Virus record (IMG/VR): IMGVR_UViG_3300025102_004522
Location: 1 to 25,252 of that record
Length of the DNA: 25,252 bases
DNA from: a virus
Reading direction: 5' to 3' (one strand)
Positions 7,771 through 15,289 of this stretch are shown piece by piece; positions within the stretch are counted from its first letter, which is position 1, and every line of letters starts with the position of its first letter. A program made the translations under genes and the position numbers. The notes beneath the pieces are model-generated. The model was not told where the DNA came from and did not search any database. It was given only the letters and a program-made list of their open reading frames with translations.

Positions 7771-8177
7771 AGGTCTCCTTCTTTACGGTTTTCTGATTGG
7801 TAGACATTAAATTCTCCACCAGGATATCTCTTCTTTAATTTATCTACATTCCCTGCTACCACTTCTTCAATTGAGACATCTAATGCTTTACATGCTTGCA
7901 TTACATACCACATAACGTCACCCAACTCAATAATAAGATGCTTTCGATTATGCTCGTCCCAAGGTTTACCTTGGAAAACCATCTTCTTAACGATCTCCAT
8001 AAATTCACCACCTTCAGCACTAATACCAACAGCAGCAGTAAGAAGCCTGTGAATATTGGCACCCTTTCCGTCAAGAACAGTAAGACTTTCAATAAAAGAT
8101 TTATAATCCTTACTGGAATCGGATGTGACACCATCCACGAATATAGCGTACTTATCAAAGTCAATTTTTTTAGTCAT
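7767..8177 (-). CDS. mazG: MazG-like nucleotide pyrophosphohydrolase
   Basis: Encodes 136 aa of the all-alpha NTP pyrophosphohydrolase superfamily, which cleaves NTPs/dNTPs to NMP and pyrophosphate. The metal-binding signature is complete: E55-x-x-E58 (EGGEFMEI) and E84-x-x-D87 (IELGDVMWYV). MazG is a well-known auxiliary gene of cyanophages; a role in lowering host ppGpp was proposed, while biochemical work on a cyanophage enzyme favoured dGTP/GTP, so the substrate is unsettled. It is coupled to its neighbours (TAATG upstream, ATGA downstream) in the unit that carries uvsX and gp41. Confidence 0.9.
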   Translation of the reverse strand: MTKKIDFDKYAIFVDGVTSDSSKDYKSFIESLTVLDGKGANIHRLLTAAVGISAEGGEFMEIVKKMVFQGKPWDEHNRKHLIIELGDVMWYVMQACKALDVSIEEVVAGNVDKLKKRYPGGEFNVYQSENRKEGDL

Positions 8178-8380
8178 TAGTAATCTTTAGTATTTTTGCG
8201 ATCATTAAGTTTTTCAATAATAAGAATCATAAAATCATCAAATGCATCAGGTTTAAGTGGAGAATCTGCTACACCCAAACTCAGTTTAACAAAAGATTCA
8301 ATTTCTTCAAGAGTCATATCACCACCTTGCATGATATAACGATCATAAAGTTCTATTTTGGTTCTTTTAGATTGAGTCAT
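8177..8380 (-). CDS. Small protein between gp41 and mazG, unknown function
   Basis: Encodes 67 aa, acidic and helical (MTQSKRTKIELYDRYIMQGG, then DMTLEEIESFVKLSLGV, ending in EKLNDRKNTKDY). No motif is recognised. It starts directly after the stop codon of the helicase gene and ends in a TAATG overlap with mazG, so it is clearly part of the same unit. Confidence 0.7.
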   Translation of the reverse strand: MTQSKRTKIELYDRYIMQGGDMTLEEIESFVKLSLGVADSPLKPDAFDDFMILIIEKLNDRKNTKDY

Positions 8381-9757
8381 TTAAAACTTAAATTCTGCGA
8401 ATGATTTTTTAGGTTTCTGTTTGAACTCATTATACTCCTTCTCCTGTCCACTGTCAAGAATATCGTCTTGTGCTTTTTGTTCACAGTCATATAATCTCAT
8501 CTTGGCACGATCTACTCCAACCACAAACCTTTTATACATTGTAGGGTCATTATATCTATTCTTCAATTGTTTTACCATAATTTGATTTAAACCCTCCAAT
8601 TCTTCGGTAGATATAAGTGCAAACATAAGATCAGCAGTGGCGGGAAGACCAAATGATTCAGAGGTATCGGTAAGATCAACATCACTACTAGCAAACCCAC
8701 TACGAGTGGTTTGAGTAGCGGATACAATTGGAACATTTGCTTCAACCGCAAGACCACGGAGTTCTTCTGCAATTGCTTTAATATACGAGTAAGAATTGAC
8801 ATTTCCTATTTTAGAATAACGACTTGAAGCACAAATGTTTAAGTAATCTATGAATATTATATCAGGTTTAAATGATTTCTTCAATGACAATTCATTCAAT
8901 AAAGATTTGAAATGACCAGAATGTGCAGATGCTGTTGGGTATTCTTTAATAATCAAAGTGCCTTGAGTTTTCTTTGATATGCTATTTACCTTCTTATCAA
9001 ACATTGGTTTAGGTAAATCAGTAATACTCTGTATTGATACATTCAAAAGATTCGCATCAATACGTTCCGCAATTTTTTCTTCTGCCATCTCAAGAGTAAT
9101 GTATAAAACATTTTTTCCATCTAAAAGAACTGAACTAGCATGATGACACATAAAAAGAGATTTACCAACACCAGTACCTGCAAGCGCAATATTAAGCGTT
9201 TTATTTGGGAGACCTCCCTTTGTAATTTTGTTAAAGTATTCAAGGTCGAATTGAATCCTACTTTCTTTTCTGTGATATGATTCGTATCTTTCTTCATAGT
9301 CCTCTAAGTAATCGTGTCCTACATGATTATCAAACGATACTGCTAGTGCATCTGATAGAATAGATGGTATTGCATCTTTATTCTTTTTACTTTCATCACC
9401 ATCTGCAAGTTGTATTGATTCCATAAGTGCAAGATAAATTGCACGATCACGACACCACTTCTCAGTAGTATCCATTAACCACTGGTAGTCTACTGGTGTA
9501 TTAGTTAGAAACCCATTTAGTTCATGAATTTCTTTTACTTCTGTTTCAGTTAAATCTGTGCGATTATCAACTTCAATATTTAATGCTTCAATGGTAATTG
9601 TTGTACCATACTTAACAATAAAATCAGAGATTTGTTCGTACACGACTCTCTCTGATTTACTTTCAAAATATTCTTTACTAATGAATGGAATAACTTTACG
9701 AGAATACTCTTCGTTAAATATTAAATTTTGAAGAATAGTAGTCTCAATCCGTTCCAT
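8381..9757 (-). CDS. 41: Replicative DNA helicase gp41 (DnaB-like)
   Basis: Encodes 458 aa, the usual size for T4 gp41. It is the hexameric 5'-3' helicase that unwinds the fork and pairs with gp61 primase. The N-terminal part is helical (residues 1-150). The RecA-like motor has Walker A at 194-200 (GTGVGKS), Walker B at about 300-307 (IIFIDYLN), an upstream VLYITLEMAEEKIAERID motif typical of DnaB helicases, and a C-terminal MVKQLKNRYND/VVGVDRAKMRLYD region. The start overlaps the end of uvsX by 14 nt. Confidence 0.95.
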   Translation of the reverse strand: MERIETTILQNLIFNEEYSRKVIPFISKEYFESKSERVVYEQISDFIVKYGTTITIEALNIEVDNRTDLTETEVKEIHELNGFLTNTPVDYQWLMDTTEKWCRDRAIYLALMESIQLADGDESKKNKDAIPSILSDALAVSFDNHVGHDYLEDYEERYESYHRKESRIQFDLEYFNKITKGGLPNKTLNIALAGTGVGKSLFMCHHASSVLLDGKNVLYITLEMAEEKIAERIDANLLNVSIQSITDLPKPMFDKKVNSISKKTQGTLIIKEYPTASAHSGHFKSLLNELSLKKSFKPDIIFIDYLNICASSRYSKIGNVNSYSYIKAIAEELRGLAVEANVPIVSATQTTRSGFASSDVDLTDTSESFGLPATADLMFALISTEELEGLNQIMVKQLKNRYNDPTMYKRFVVGVDRAKMRLYDCEQKAQDDILDSGQEKEYNEFKQKPKKSFAEFKF

Positions 9758-10751
9758 AAGAAAAATGCTTTTGTGCTATTGTGTCAAGTTCTTTCATTAT
9801 ATCATCAGTAAAGTATTCTGTTGGATTCTTTAATATCTCTTTACCATATATTTTCTTGCCATTCATTTCATATCTACCAGCGACATTCTTCCACATACCA
9901 CCTAGTTCTCCTAACTCAAGAAGACCATAGTATCTGTCTAGACCTCTCTCATCGTAGTAGAGTCTTATTTCGACTTGTTTGTTTTCTCTGCTGAGTCTTG
10001 ATTTAGCCGTCTTAGCTTTAATAATGTTTCCAACAATTTCTGTCTTATCCTTTTCCTTTTTTTTGCTGAGATAAATGATTGTAGACGAGGCATATTTGAG
10101 GCCACTGCCTCCTCCCATTTCTTTAGTTGGGACATAAGATCCGATAACATCGTAAGTATGATTTGTGACTATAAGGGGAATATTTGCTTGACCAAGTTTC
10201 AAGGTAAGCATACGGAATGCACCTTTTACAAGTTGTGATTTGGTCATGTCACGAACCTGTTTATCATCTAATGCATCTCTAATTTCCTTTTCTGTAGAGA
10301 GCATACCTAAAGAATCCAACACAAACATACAGGGTTTGCGATCTTCTTCATCTGTTTTAAGGTATATATCTACTGCCTTAAGTGTTTTAGTTCGGAACTC
10401 TTCTATTGTAACGACATTGACAACAACAAGTCTGTTTTGATCAATTCCACGAGATGTAAGTAATCCCTTGGTGATTGCAGCTTCAGTATCAAAATAGAGG
10501 CAATACCCATCAGGATTAGTGTCCAGAAAGTTCTTGACAATAGCAAGGGAAAAATAAGTTTTACCAGTACTAGTTTCACCAGCAATGGCAGTAATCTTAT
10601 TAGAAGATACGCCGCCATAAATGGAACCGCTAACAACTGCATTAAAGATATAACTTCCTGTATCAATGAATCTTTCTGTTTCATCTATATCTGCTGCGAT
10701 TTGTGTGTACTCATCACCAATCTCTTTAACTATTTCTTTGAGAAAATCCAT
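9744..10751 (-). CDS. uvsX: UvsX, RecA-like recombinase
   Basis: Encodes 335 aa, the phage RecA/Rad51-like strand-exchange protein used in recombination-dependent replication and repair. Walker A is GETSTGKT at 58-65, Walker B is CMFVLDSLGM at 141-150, and the DNA-binding loop region has KEMGGGSGLKYASS. T4 UvsX is about 390 aa; this form is somewhat shorter but all core motifs are present. The start shares one base with the stop of the zinc-ribbon gene (TAATG). Confidence 0.95.
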   Translation of the reverse strand: MDFLKEIVKEIGDEYTQIAADIDETERFIDTGSYIFNAVVSGSIYGGVSSNKITAIAGETSTGKTYFSLAIVKNFLDTNPDGYCLYFDTEAAITKGLLTSRGIDQNRLVVVNVVTIEEFRTKTLKAVDIYLKTDEEDRKPCMFVLDSLGMLSTEKEIRDALDDKQVRDMTKSQLVKGAFRMLTLKLGQANIPLIVTNHTYDVIGSYVPTKEMGGGSGLKYASSTIIYLSKKKEKDKTEIVGNIIKAKTAKSRLSRENKQVEIRLYYDERGLDRYYGLLELGELGGMWKNVAGRYEMNGKKIYGKEILKNPTEYFTDDIMKELDTIAQKHFSYGTD

Positions 10752-10900
10752 TATTTTTCTATTTTATGATAAACTTCAACGTATGATTCACACCTTGGGC
10801 ATGATAAGTTTGTAACTATATCATACTCCATATCTTCGTAATCGTCAAGGTCATGATCTCCACCCCAGATCAATTCTTCATTACAATGCCAACAATTCAT
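10751..10900 (-). CDS. Small zinc-ribbon protein
   Basis: Encodes 49 aa: MNCWHCNEELIWGGDHDLDD, an acidic middle, then NLSCPRCESYVEVYHKIEK. Two CxxC pairs (C3/C6 and C34/C37) form a likely zinc ribbon. I recall near-identical small proteins in many marine T4-like cyanophages. It fits exactly between pyrE (4-nt ATGA overlap) and uvsX (1-nt TAATG overlap), which confirms it as a gene. Its function is unknown; a nucleic-acid or protein-binding role is a guess. Confidence 0.88.
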   Translation of the reverse strand: MNCWHCNEELIWGGDHDLDDYEDMEYDIVTNLSCPRCESYVEVYHKIEK

Positions 10901-11436
10901 TCAATAATATCCTCCAATTTAAATAAAGAAATAAATTCAATTTCATTATTATCCCATACTTTATGATTCTCTTGCCTATCAACGATAGCAACAACACGAT
11001 TCACAATGTAACCTGCATCACGCAAAACATTTACTGCTTTGATCGCACTACTGCCAGTTGTAGTTACATCTTCCAATACTGTAACGATAGATCCCTTTGG
11101 TGGTTTATGACCTTCAATAACTTCTTTTGTTCCATATCCTTTTGGATTTTTTCTAACAATCAAAGCATCAATGTGTTTACCAGAATAGTATGCTTTCTGT
11201 GCGATGCCACATACAAGAGGATCAGCTCCAAGTGTTAATCCACCAACTGCTACAGATTCATTTTCAACATGCTCTATCATCAAATGAGAACATAATGCAT
11301 TTCCTTCACATGATAAAGTAACAGGTTTACAGTTAATGTAATGTTCTGACTCCTTACCTGATGATAAAGTAAATTTACCTTTCTTGTATGCTCTTTCTTT
11401 TAAAAGATGTAATAATGTTTTTCTATGATTTTCCAT
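10897..11436 (-). CDS. pyrE: Orotate phosphoribosyltransferase
   Basis: Encodes 179 aa of the type I phosphoribosyltransferase family. PyrE joins orotate to PRPP to give OMP, the step before UMP in pyrimidine synthesis. Visible motifs: FTLSSGKESEHYINCKPVTL at 22-41 (the conserved FxLxSGxxSxxYxxxK region), GGLTLGADPL at 65-74, the KNPKGYGT loop at 96-103, and the PRPP-binding VTVLEDVTTTGSS at 118-130. Slightly short against bacterial PyrE (about 210 aa), but all active-site parts are present. It is coupled to the cytidylyltransferase by TAATG. Known as an accessory gene of some marine phages, from memory. Confidence 0.9.
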   Translation of the reverse strand: MENHRKTLLHLLKERAYKKGKFTLSSGKESEHYINCKPVTLSCEGNALCSHLMIEHVENESVAVGGLTLGADPLVCGIAQKAYYSGKHIDALIVRKNPKGYGTKEVIEGHKPPKGSIVTVLEDVTTTGSSAIKAVNVLRDAGYIVNRVVAIVDRQENHKVWDNNEIEFISLFKLEDIIE

Positions 11437-11924
11437 TAGATTCCTAATAATTTACGTTGTCTTTCAAAATAACCTTTTAATATCCATGAACTACTATTCA
11501 TTTTATCGTCACCACCAATTCCAAATTCAAACTGAACTCTTGGATCACCCTCATATTTATCAGTCTCTGGTGTATTAGATTTACCTCTATCTCCACCATT
11601 ACAGAAAACAACTTTCTCAGATATCTCTAAGCATTTTGCAATTGCACCACAGGCAGAACCTTTGTCATCATCAGGGACAGTTATAACTGCATCAACCATA
11701 TTAAGATGACGAATAATTTCCGCACGTTCAACCCAGGATTGAAAGTATTGACCTTTCTTATTAGTCAACCATTCCTCTGTATTAATACCAACAACTAAGT
11801 AGTCTGAAAAATCTTTAGCTCTTGTGAAGTATGATATATGTCCACTATGAATTGGATCAAATATATGTCCACTATGAATTGGATCAAATCCACCAGTGAC
11901 TAAACTCAATTTTTTAAAAAACAT
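11436..11924 (-). CDS. RfaE2/TagD-like nucleotidyltransferase with duplicated HxGH motif
   Basis: Encodes 162 aa of the small cytidylyl/adenylyltransferase family that activates sugar or polyol phosphates (glycerol-3-phosphate cytidylyltransferase or heptose-1-phosphate adenylyltransferase type). The start LSLVTGGFDPIHSGHI carries the HxGH nucleotide-binding motif; later the NGGDRG and SSSWILKGY segments fit the GGDR and second-signature positions. The oddity is that FDPIHSGHI occurs twice in a row, encoded by a perfect 27-bp tandem duplication at 11834-11887. The frame stays open, but a 9-residue insert at the catalytic loop could disturb the enzyme. The substrate cannot be read from the sequence. 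Confidence 0.85.
   Translation of the reverse strand: MFFKKLSLVTGGFDPIHSGHIFDPIHSGHISYFTRAKDFSDYLVVGINTEEWLTNKKGQYFQSWVERAEIIRHLNMVDAVITVPDDDKGSACGAIAKCLEISEKVVFCNGGDRGKSNTPETDKYEGDPRVQFEFGIGGDDKMNSSSWILKGYFERQRKLLGI
11834..11887. repeat. Perfect 27-bp tandem duplication in coding sequence
   Basis: Bases 11834-11860 and 11861-11887 are identical. On the minus strand each copy encodes the residues FDPIHSGHI (in rotated phase), so the duplication is in frame and repeats the catalytic HxGH motif. Identity is 27/27, including third codon positions, pointing to a very recent event, polymorphism, or an assembly artefact. Confidence 0.97.
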
Positions 11925-12085
11925 TATGCTACATAACCATATTTTTCACGAAGTATTTTTTTATAAGGTTTACCATCTTCAACCAAACCTTTAACTAGTC
12001 TTAGTTTACGAGTCAATTCTGTATCAACATCTGATACAGATTCAATGATGATTTCTAGTTCATCTAAATCAATAGGTAAGTCCAT
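11924..12085 (-). CDS. Small acidic protein after gp43, unknown function
   Basis: Encodes 53 aa (MDLPIDLDELEIIIESVSDV, then ELTRKLRLVKGLVEDGKPYK and a C-terminal KILREKYGYVA). It is predicted helical with no known motif. An ORF extension to 12130 exists but would lie fully inside gp43. I choose 12085 because its ATG shares one base with the gp43 stop (TAATG), as is common here; its own stop is coupled likewise to the cytidylyltransferase. Relatives occur in cyanophages to my recollection, without function. Confidence 0.72.
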   Translation of the reverse strand: MDLPIDLDELEIIIESVSDVDTELTRKLRLVKGLVEDGKPYKKILREKYGYVA

Positions 12086-14586
12086 TAGGTAAAAAATAAT
12101 TCTAGGTTTACAGTTTTTTCGACGTTCCAACCAATCGCATCAAGAATTGCTTTGAGTGGTTCAACAAAACTCTTTTCAAATTGTAGATCATAATCTATGT
12201 ACTTGTCAAGTCCAATTTCAGTAGGAAAGTCTTGGATAAAGGAAATAACATTCTCTTGTATAATGTTTGGTTTTTTCAAGTATATGAACTTAACCTTTTC
12301 ACCATTACCAATAAGTGAATATTTATTATCCAACTTCTTCTGCTTGACATAATGATTGAATAATAATGCACCACGAATATGTATTGGAGTTCCCTTTGCA
12401 TATATTGTAGAATGTGCTTTATACTTCTGCACATTTGATGCTGTGCGAGGAAAGGCAATATCTTCTGGTGGAAGTGATTTAAACTTTGTGCGACAATCAT
12501 CAATGAAATGTATTACATCTTCTTCTGTTCCATTCATCATTAATTTAAGTCCGTCCTTAATCATGCTACGACAAGGTGCAGGAGTTGATGACTTGACTGC
12601 CTCAATACCCATCATCTTAAGTTTAGGTTCTTCATATCGAACACCTTCACTGTCCCATACGTTTAGAATATATCTTTTCTTTGCTGTCCATATACCACGA
12701 TCTGCGATGTTCTCTCTTTTCATGAACATCTTTTGGTCGTATGCATTTACGTACGAGGCCAACGTTTCATAAGAACTCGTAATATATTTTTCAAATTCCA
12801 TCTCACAGATCTTATTAAGGAACGAACAAACGCTCGCACCATCCTTCTCTCGATCTTTGTATATGACCTCCACCAAAGGACCAAGATTAAGGTAGATGGA
12901 ATCAGTATCTGAGGCAATAACATAATCAGTATTCTCCGTTTTTAGTATTTTATTAAGGTAAGCATTCATTTTGTTTTCTATCCAACGAATAGAAACCTGT
13001 CCCGACAAAGTAATTGCTTCTGCGTTTGCTAGTTTATAATACCTGAAGTACTGATTGCCGATAGCACCATAAGCAGAATTAAGAGATATCTTTTTCGCCA
13101 TTTGGATGTTGTTGCATCTCGCAATCTCTTTCTCAAGATCTTTCGTCGGAGTCTTTTCATATGCTTTCTTTGCTTTGATCATTCTCTTTTTGAAGATGAC
13201 CCTTTCATTATACATCTTCTCCATAAGTTCTGGAAGGAACCCACGGACATCTTTACGGAACATTGCACCATTCGCACAGATCGCATTGTCCTTATACATC
13301 TCAAAGGTCAAGTCTTCATTAAGAATTTTATCAACGGTAACTGATGGGTGCTTTGTTTCAAGTAATGTTTCTGGGGAAATATTATACTGCATAATTAAAT
13401 GCGGATACAGACTATTCAAGTCGAATGAAACCACCCAATCATATTTACCAGGTATTGGTTCTTTTACATATGCACCTGCATACTTCTCGACTTTATCAGA
13501 TCTTTCTTTTGGTGGAATAACAATATCTCTTCTCTTCAAATAATTGTAGATGATTGTGTCCCACATTCTTACCTGATAGAACACATCTTCATAGTTGACC
13601 TTTGCATCATATGCCATCGTCAAGGCAAGTTCAATCAACTTCATCTTGTCTTCCAAACGGTCAACAAGTTCAACGTCAATGATGTTATATTCTACAAACT
13701 TCTGCCAACCATTTGTATAGAAGTCTTTAAATGTATCAAACTCTGAGTGATCTAGTTTCTTTTGTCCAAGTTCTACACTTGCAATGTAATCCAAACGATA
13801 TGACTCTTGTGCCTTATATGTAAACTTCTTATATAAGTCAAGATAATCTAACTGAGATACACCACCAATATCATATGAAATATGTCTACGACCCATAATT
13901 TGAGTTTCACACTCAGTCACCAAACCCCAAGGTGACATTCTCTTCATTAGCTTGCCACCAAGAACTCTTTCAAGTCTACGACAAACATATGGGATATCAT
14001 ATAATTTACTATTCCAACCTGTAATAACTTCTGGAGTATTACCCTCAATCATCCACCAGTTGATAAACGAACTTAAGAGTTCGTGCTCTGTTCTAAATGC
14101 TTTATAAGTAACATTCTTTTGTTTATTATTGAAGTCCCCAAGACCCCAAGTAAGAATTTGTTTTGTTGTATAATCTTGAATTGATATTAAAAGAATCTCT
14201 TCTGCAGCAGATTCTACATCAGGGAAACCATGCTCTGACTTCACCTCAATATCAAGTGTGACCAGTTTTATCTTTTCAATATCAAACTTAACTTCATTCT
14301 CTGAATACTTGTCAGAGATGTATTGGTATATAAATCTTTCATTCCCATAAACCTCAAAGTTCTCAACCTCCGAATATTTTTTTATGAACTCACGACAATC
14401 TCTTACACCGCCAGGTTTGATCGGTTCAACCGATTTACCAGTCAGAGTTTTGTATTTGCTTTTTCTTTTAGAGTTGACAAAAAGGGTTGGAGAAAACTTC
14501 TCACGGGTTGCAAAGTGTTTACCATCTTCATAACCACGAATTAAGAAATTGTCCCCAACCATTTGAACGTTGGTGTAAAATCTCAT
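12085..14586 (-). CDS. 43: DNA polymerase gp43 (family B)
   Basis: Encodes 833 aa, slightly shorter than T4 gp43 (898 aa) and typical of cyanophages. The proofreading exonuclease is intact: Exo I LDIEVKSEHGFPD at 111-123, Exo II TGWNSKLYDIPY around 189-200, Exo III with Y300 and D304 (VEYNIIDVELVD). Polymerase motifs: A DLNSLYPHLIMQ at 389-400, B MAKKISLNSAYGAIGN at 496-511, C ASDTDSIYLNLG at 558-569, and the KKRY motif later (TAKKRYILNVWD). No intein or homing endonuclease interrupts it. The C-terminal LELFFT resembles a clamp-binding tail. Start overlaps the upstream stop by 4 nt. Confidence 0.97.
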   Translation of the reverse strand: MRFYTNVQMVGDNFLIRGYEDGKHFATREKFSPTLFVNSKRKSKYKTLTGKSVEPIKPGGVRDCREFIKKYSEVENFEVYGNERFIYQYISDKYSENEVKFDIEKIKLVTLDIEVKSEHGFPDVESAAEEILLISIQDYTTKQILTWGLGDFNNKQKNVTYKAFRTEHELLSSFINWWMIEGNTPEVITGWNSKLYDIPYVCRRLERVLGGKLMKRMSPWGLVTECETQIMGRRHISYDIGGVSQLDYLDLYKKFTYKAQESYRLDYIASVELGQKKLDHSEFDTFKDFYTNGWQKFVEYNIIDVELVDRLEDKMKLIELALTMAYDAKVNYEDVFYQVRMWDTIIYNYLKRRDIVIPPKERSDKVEKYAGAYVKEPIPGKYDWVVSFDLNSLYPHLIMQYNISPETLLETKHPSVTVDKILNEDLTFEMYKDNAICANGAMFRKDVRGFLPELMEKMYNERVIFKKRMIKAKKAYEKTPTKDLEKEIARCNNIQMAKKISLNSAYGAIGNQYFRYYKLANAEAITLSGQVSIRWIENKMNAYLNKILKTENTDYVIASDTDSIYLNLGPLVEVIYKDREKDGASVCSFLNKICEMEFEKYITSSYETLASYVNAYDQKMFMKRENIADRGIWTAKKRYILNVWDSEGVRYEEPKLKMMGIEAVKSSTPAPCRSMIKDGLKLMMNGTEEDVIHFIDDCRTKFKSLPPEDIAFPRTASNVQKYKAHSTIYAKGTPIHIRGALLFNHYVKQKKLDNKYSLIGNGEKVKFIYLKKPNIIQENVISFIQDFPTEIGLDKYIDYDLQFEKSFVEPLKAILDAIGWNVEKTVNLELFFT

Positions 14587-14849
14587 TCTTTAATTAGATT
14601 CAAATATTGTTCCAGTAATGTTGGTGTTGGAAGTGCTAATGTAAGTATCTTATCAGATCCCATCATAAAAGTATCATCTCGTGTGAGATCCATCATAAAT
14701 GGTTCAAGGACTGTTTTACCAGACTCTGTATTTACTACAAATGGTTTAACAAGTTTACAATCGGGTTCACCAATATCTGCACTTGCAACTTCATCTACTT
14801 GACTGATAATATAATGATTATTAATCAGTGCTAGAACTCTCACTTCCAT
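14583..14849 (-). CDS. Sm-like fold candidate, gp43-adjacent protein
   Basis: Encodes 88 aa (MEVRVLALINNHYIISQVDE, then PFVVNTESGKTVLEPF, ending ALPTPTLLEQYLNLIKE). The plan of short beta strands with a P-F-V-V core, a PF/PW position and a terminal 'P-x-x-x-x-E-x-Y' helix is shared with the proteins at 14821-15135 and 21356-21640, so the three look paralogous. I recall such proteins in cyanophages as Sm-like; this is inference. It starts 29 nt inside the upstream gene and ends 4 nt inside gp43 (ATGA), so translation is probably linked to gp43. Confidence 0.7.
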   Translation of the reverse strand: MEVRVLALINNHYIISQVDEVASADIGEPDCKLVKPFVVNTESGKTVLEPFMMDLTRDDTFMMGSDKILTLALPTPTLLEQYLNLIKE

Positions 14850-15135
14850 TTACTTTTTCCGAATACATTTCTTTGATACTATCTAGTGGCTCAACCATTG
14901 TAACCACATGATGTTTTGGTACTAATATTTCCTTATCAGCAGTCAATAATATCCAAGGGGATAAAGTAACTTGAACTGATCTATCCTCTTCACTCTCTGC
15001 AAGAAATTGTTTTTCAGCAGATACTCGATGTGGATTAGAAAATAAAAATCCTACTGGTTTCCCATCATCAACCAGTTCTTTTATTTCCGCAATTACATGT
15101 TCTTTATCTTGTAATATTGCTAATTTAACAGACAT
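14821..15135 (-). CDS. Sm-like fold candidate, first gene of the gp43 unit
   Basis: Encodes 104 aa (MSVKLAILQDKEHVIAEIKE, then GFLFSNPHRVSAEKQFLAES, VQVTLSPWILLTADKEILVP, and a C-terminal TMVEPLDSIKEMYSEK). Strand pattern, the SPW motif and the final EP-x-x-x-I-x-x-x-Y helix match the 94-aa protein at 21356-21640. It is the first gene after the promoter at 15229-15256 and its structured leader. A small RNA- or protein-binding beta barrel is the best guess. No clear Shine-Dalgarno is seen before the start. Confidence 0.7.
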   Translation of the reverse strand: MSVKLAILQDKEHVIAEIKELVDDGKPVGFLFSNPHRVSAEKQFLAESEEDRSVQVTLSPWILLTADKEILVPKHHVVTMVEPLDSIKEMYSEKVNGSESSSTD

Positions 15136-15222
15136 AATAAAGTATTAATTGAAAGGTAGATTCCTATCGCCGCTAATCCTGAACCTACCAAAGGGGATCA
15201 CCGCAGTCAGTATTTCTCTGAC
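15136..15222 (-). promoter_or_regulatory. Structured 5' leader of the gp43 unit
   Basis: About 87 nt of presumed leader lie between the inferred transcription start (near 15222) and the start codon at 15135. Two inverted repeats are visible: arms 15206-15210 and 15218-15222 (GTCAG/CTGAC, 7-nt loop), and arms 15155-15163 and 15181-15189 (9 bp with one G-U pair, 17-nt loop rich in G). GGAT in the second loop could pair with ATCC of the GATCCCC segment between the stems (15193-15199), a possible pseudoknot. It matches no riboswitch class I can name. It could control translation or be a small RNA. Confidence 0.5.
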
Positions 15223-15228
15223 AGATAT

Positions 15229-15256
15229 ATTATAGCATAAAAAAAGGGATCGTCAA
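15229..15256 (-). promoter_or_regulatory. Sigma70-type promoter with extended -10
   Basis: On the minus strand: -35 TTGACG (15256-15251, 5 of 6 consensus), 16-nt spacer, extended -10 TGC-TATAAT (15237-15229, perfect hexamer). The -35 lies in the loop of the hsp20 terminator and is flanked on both sides by GATC. This should drive the Sm-like genes, gp43 and the genes to 7567 with host RNA polymerase. Confidence 0.85.
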
Positions 15257-15263
15257 GATCCCT
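15239..15263 (-). terminator. Intrinsic terminator after hsp20
   Basis: The minus strand has AGGGATC (15263-15257), loop TTGAC, GATCCCT (15251-15245), directly followed by a run of T down to 15239. A 7-bp GC-containing stem with 7 T is a strong rho-independent terminator, 27 nt after the hsp20 stop. Confidence 0.88.
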
Positions 15264-15289
15264 AAGTTCCATCTCGAACTCATCTATAT

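Noticed and set aside
12086-12130. N-terminal extension of the 53-aa protein
   Set aside because: Would overlap the gp43 C-terminus; TAATG coupling points to 12085.
12320-12327. AATAAATA on the minus strand
   Set aside because: Inside gp43 with no gene start nearby; chance match.
12356-13543. Plus-strand ORFs of 138 and 145 aa
   Set aside because: Both are antisense shadows of gp43, whose motifs are intact in the minus frame.
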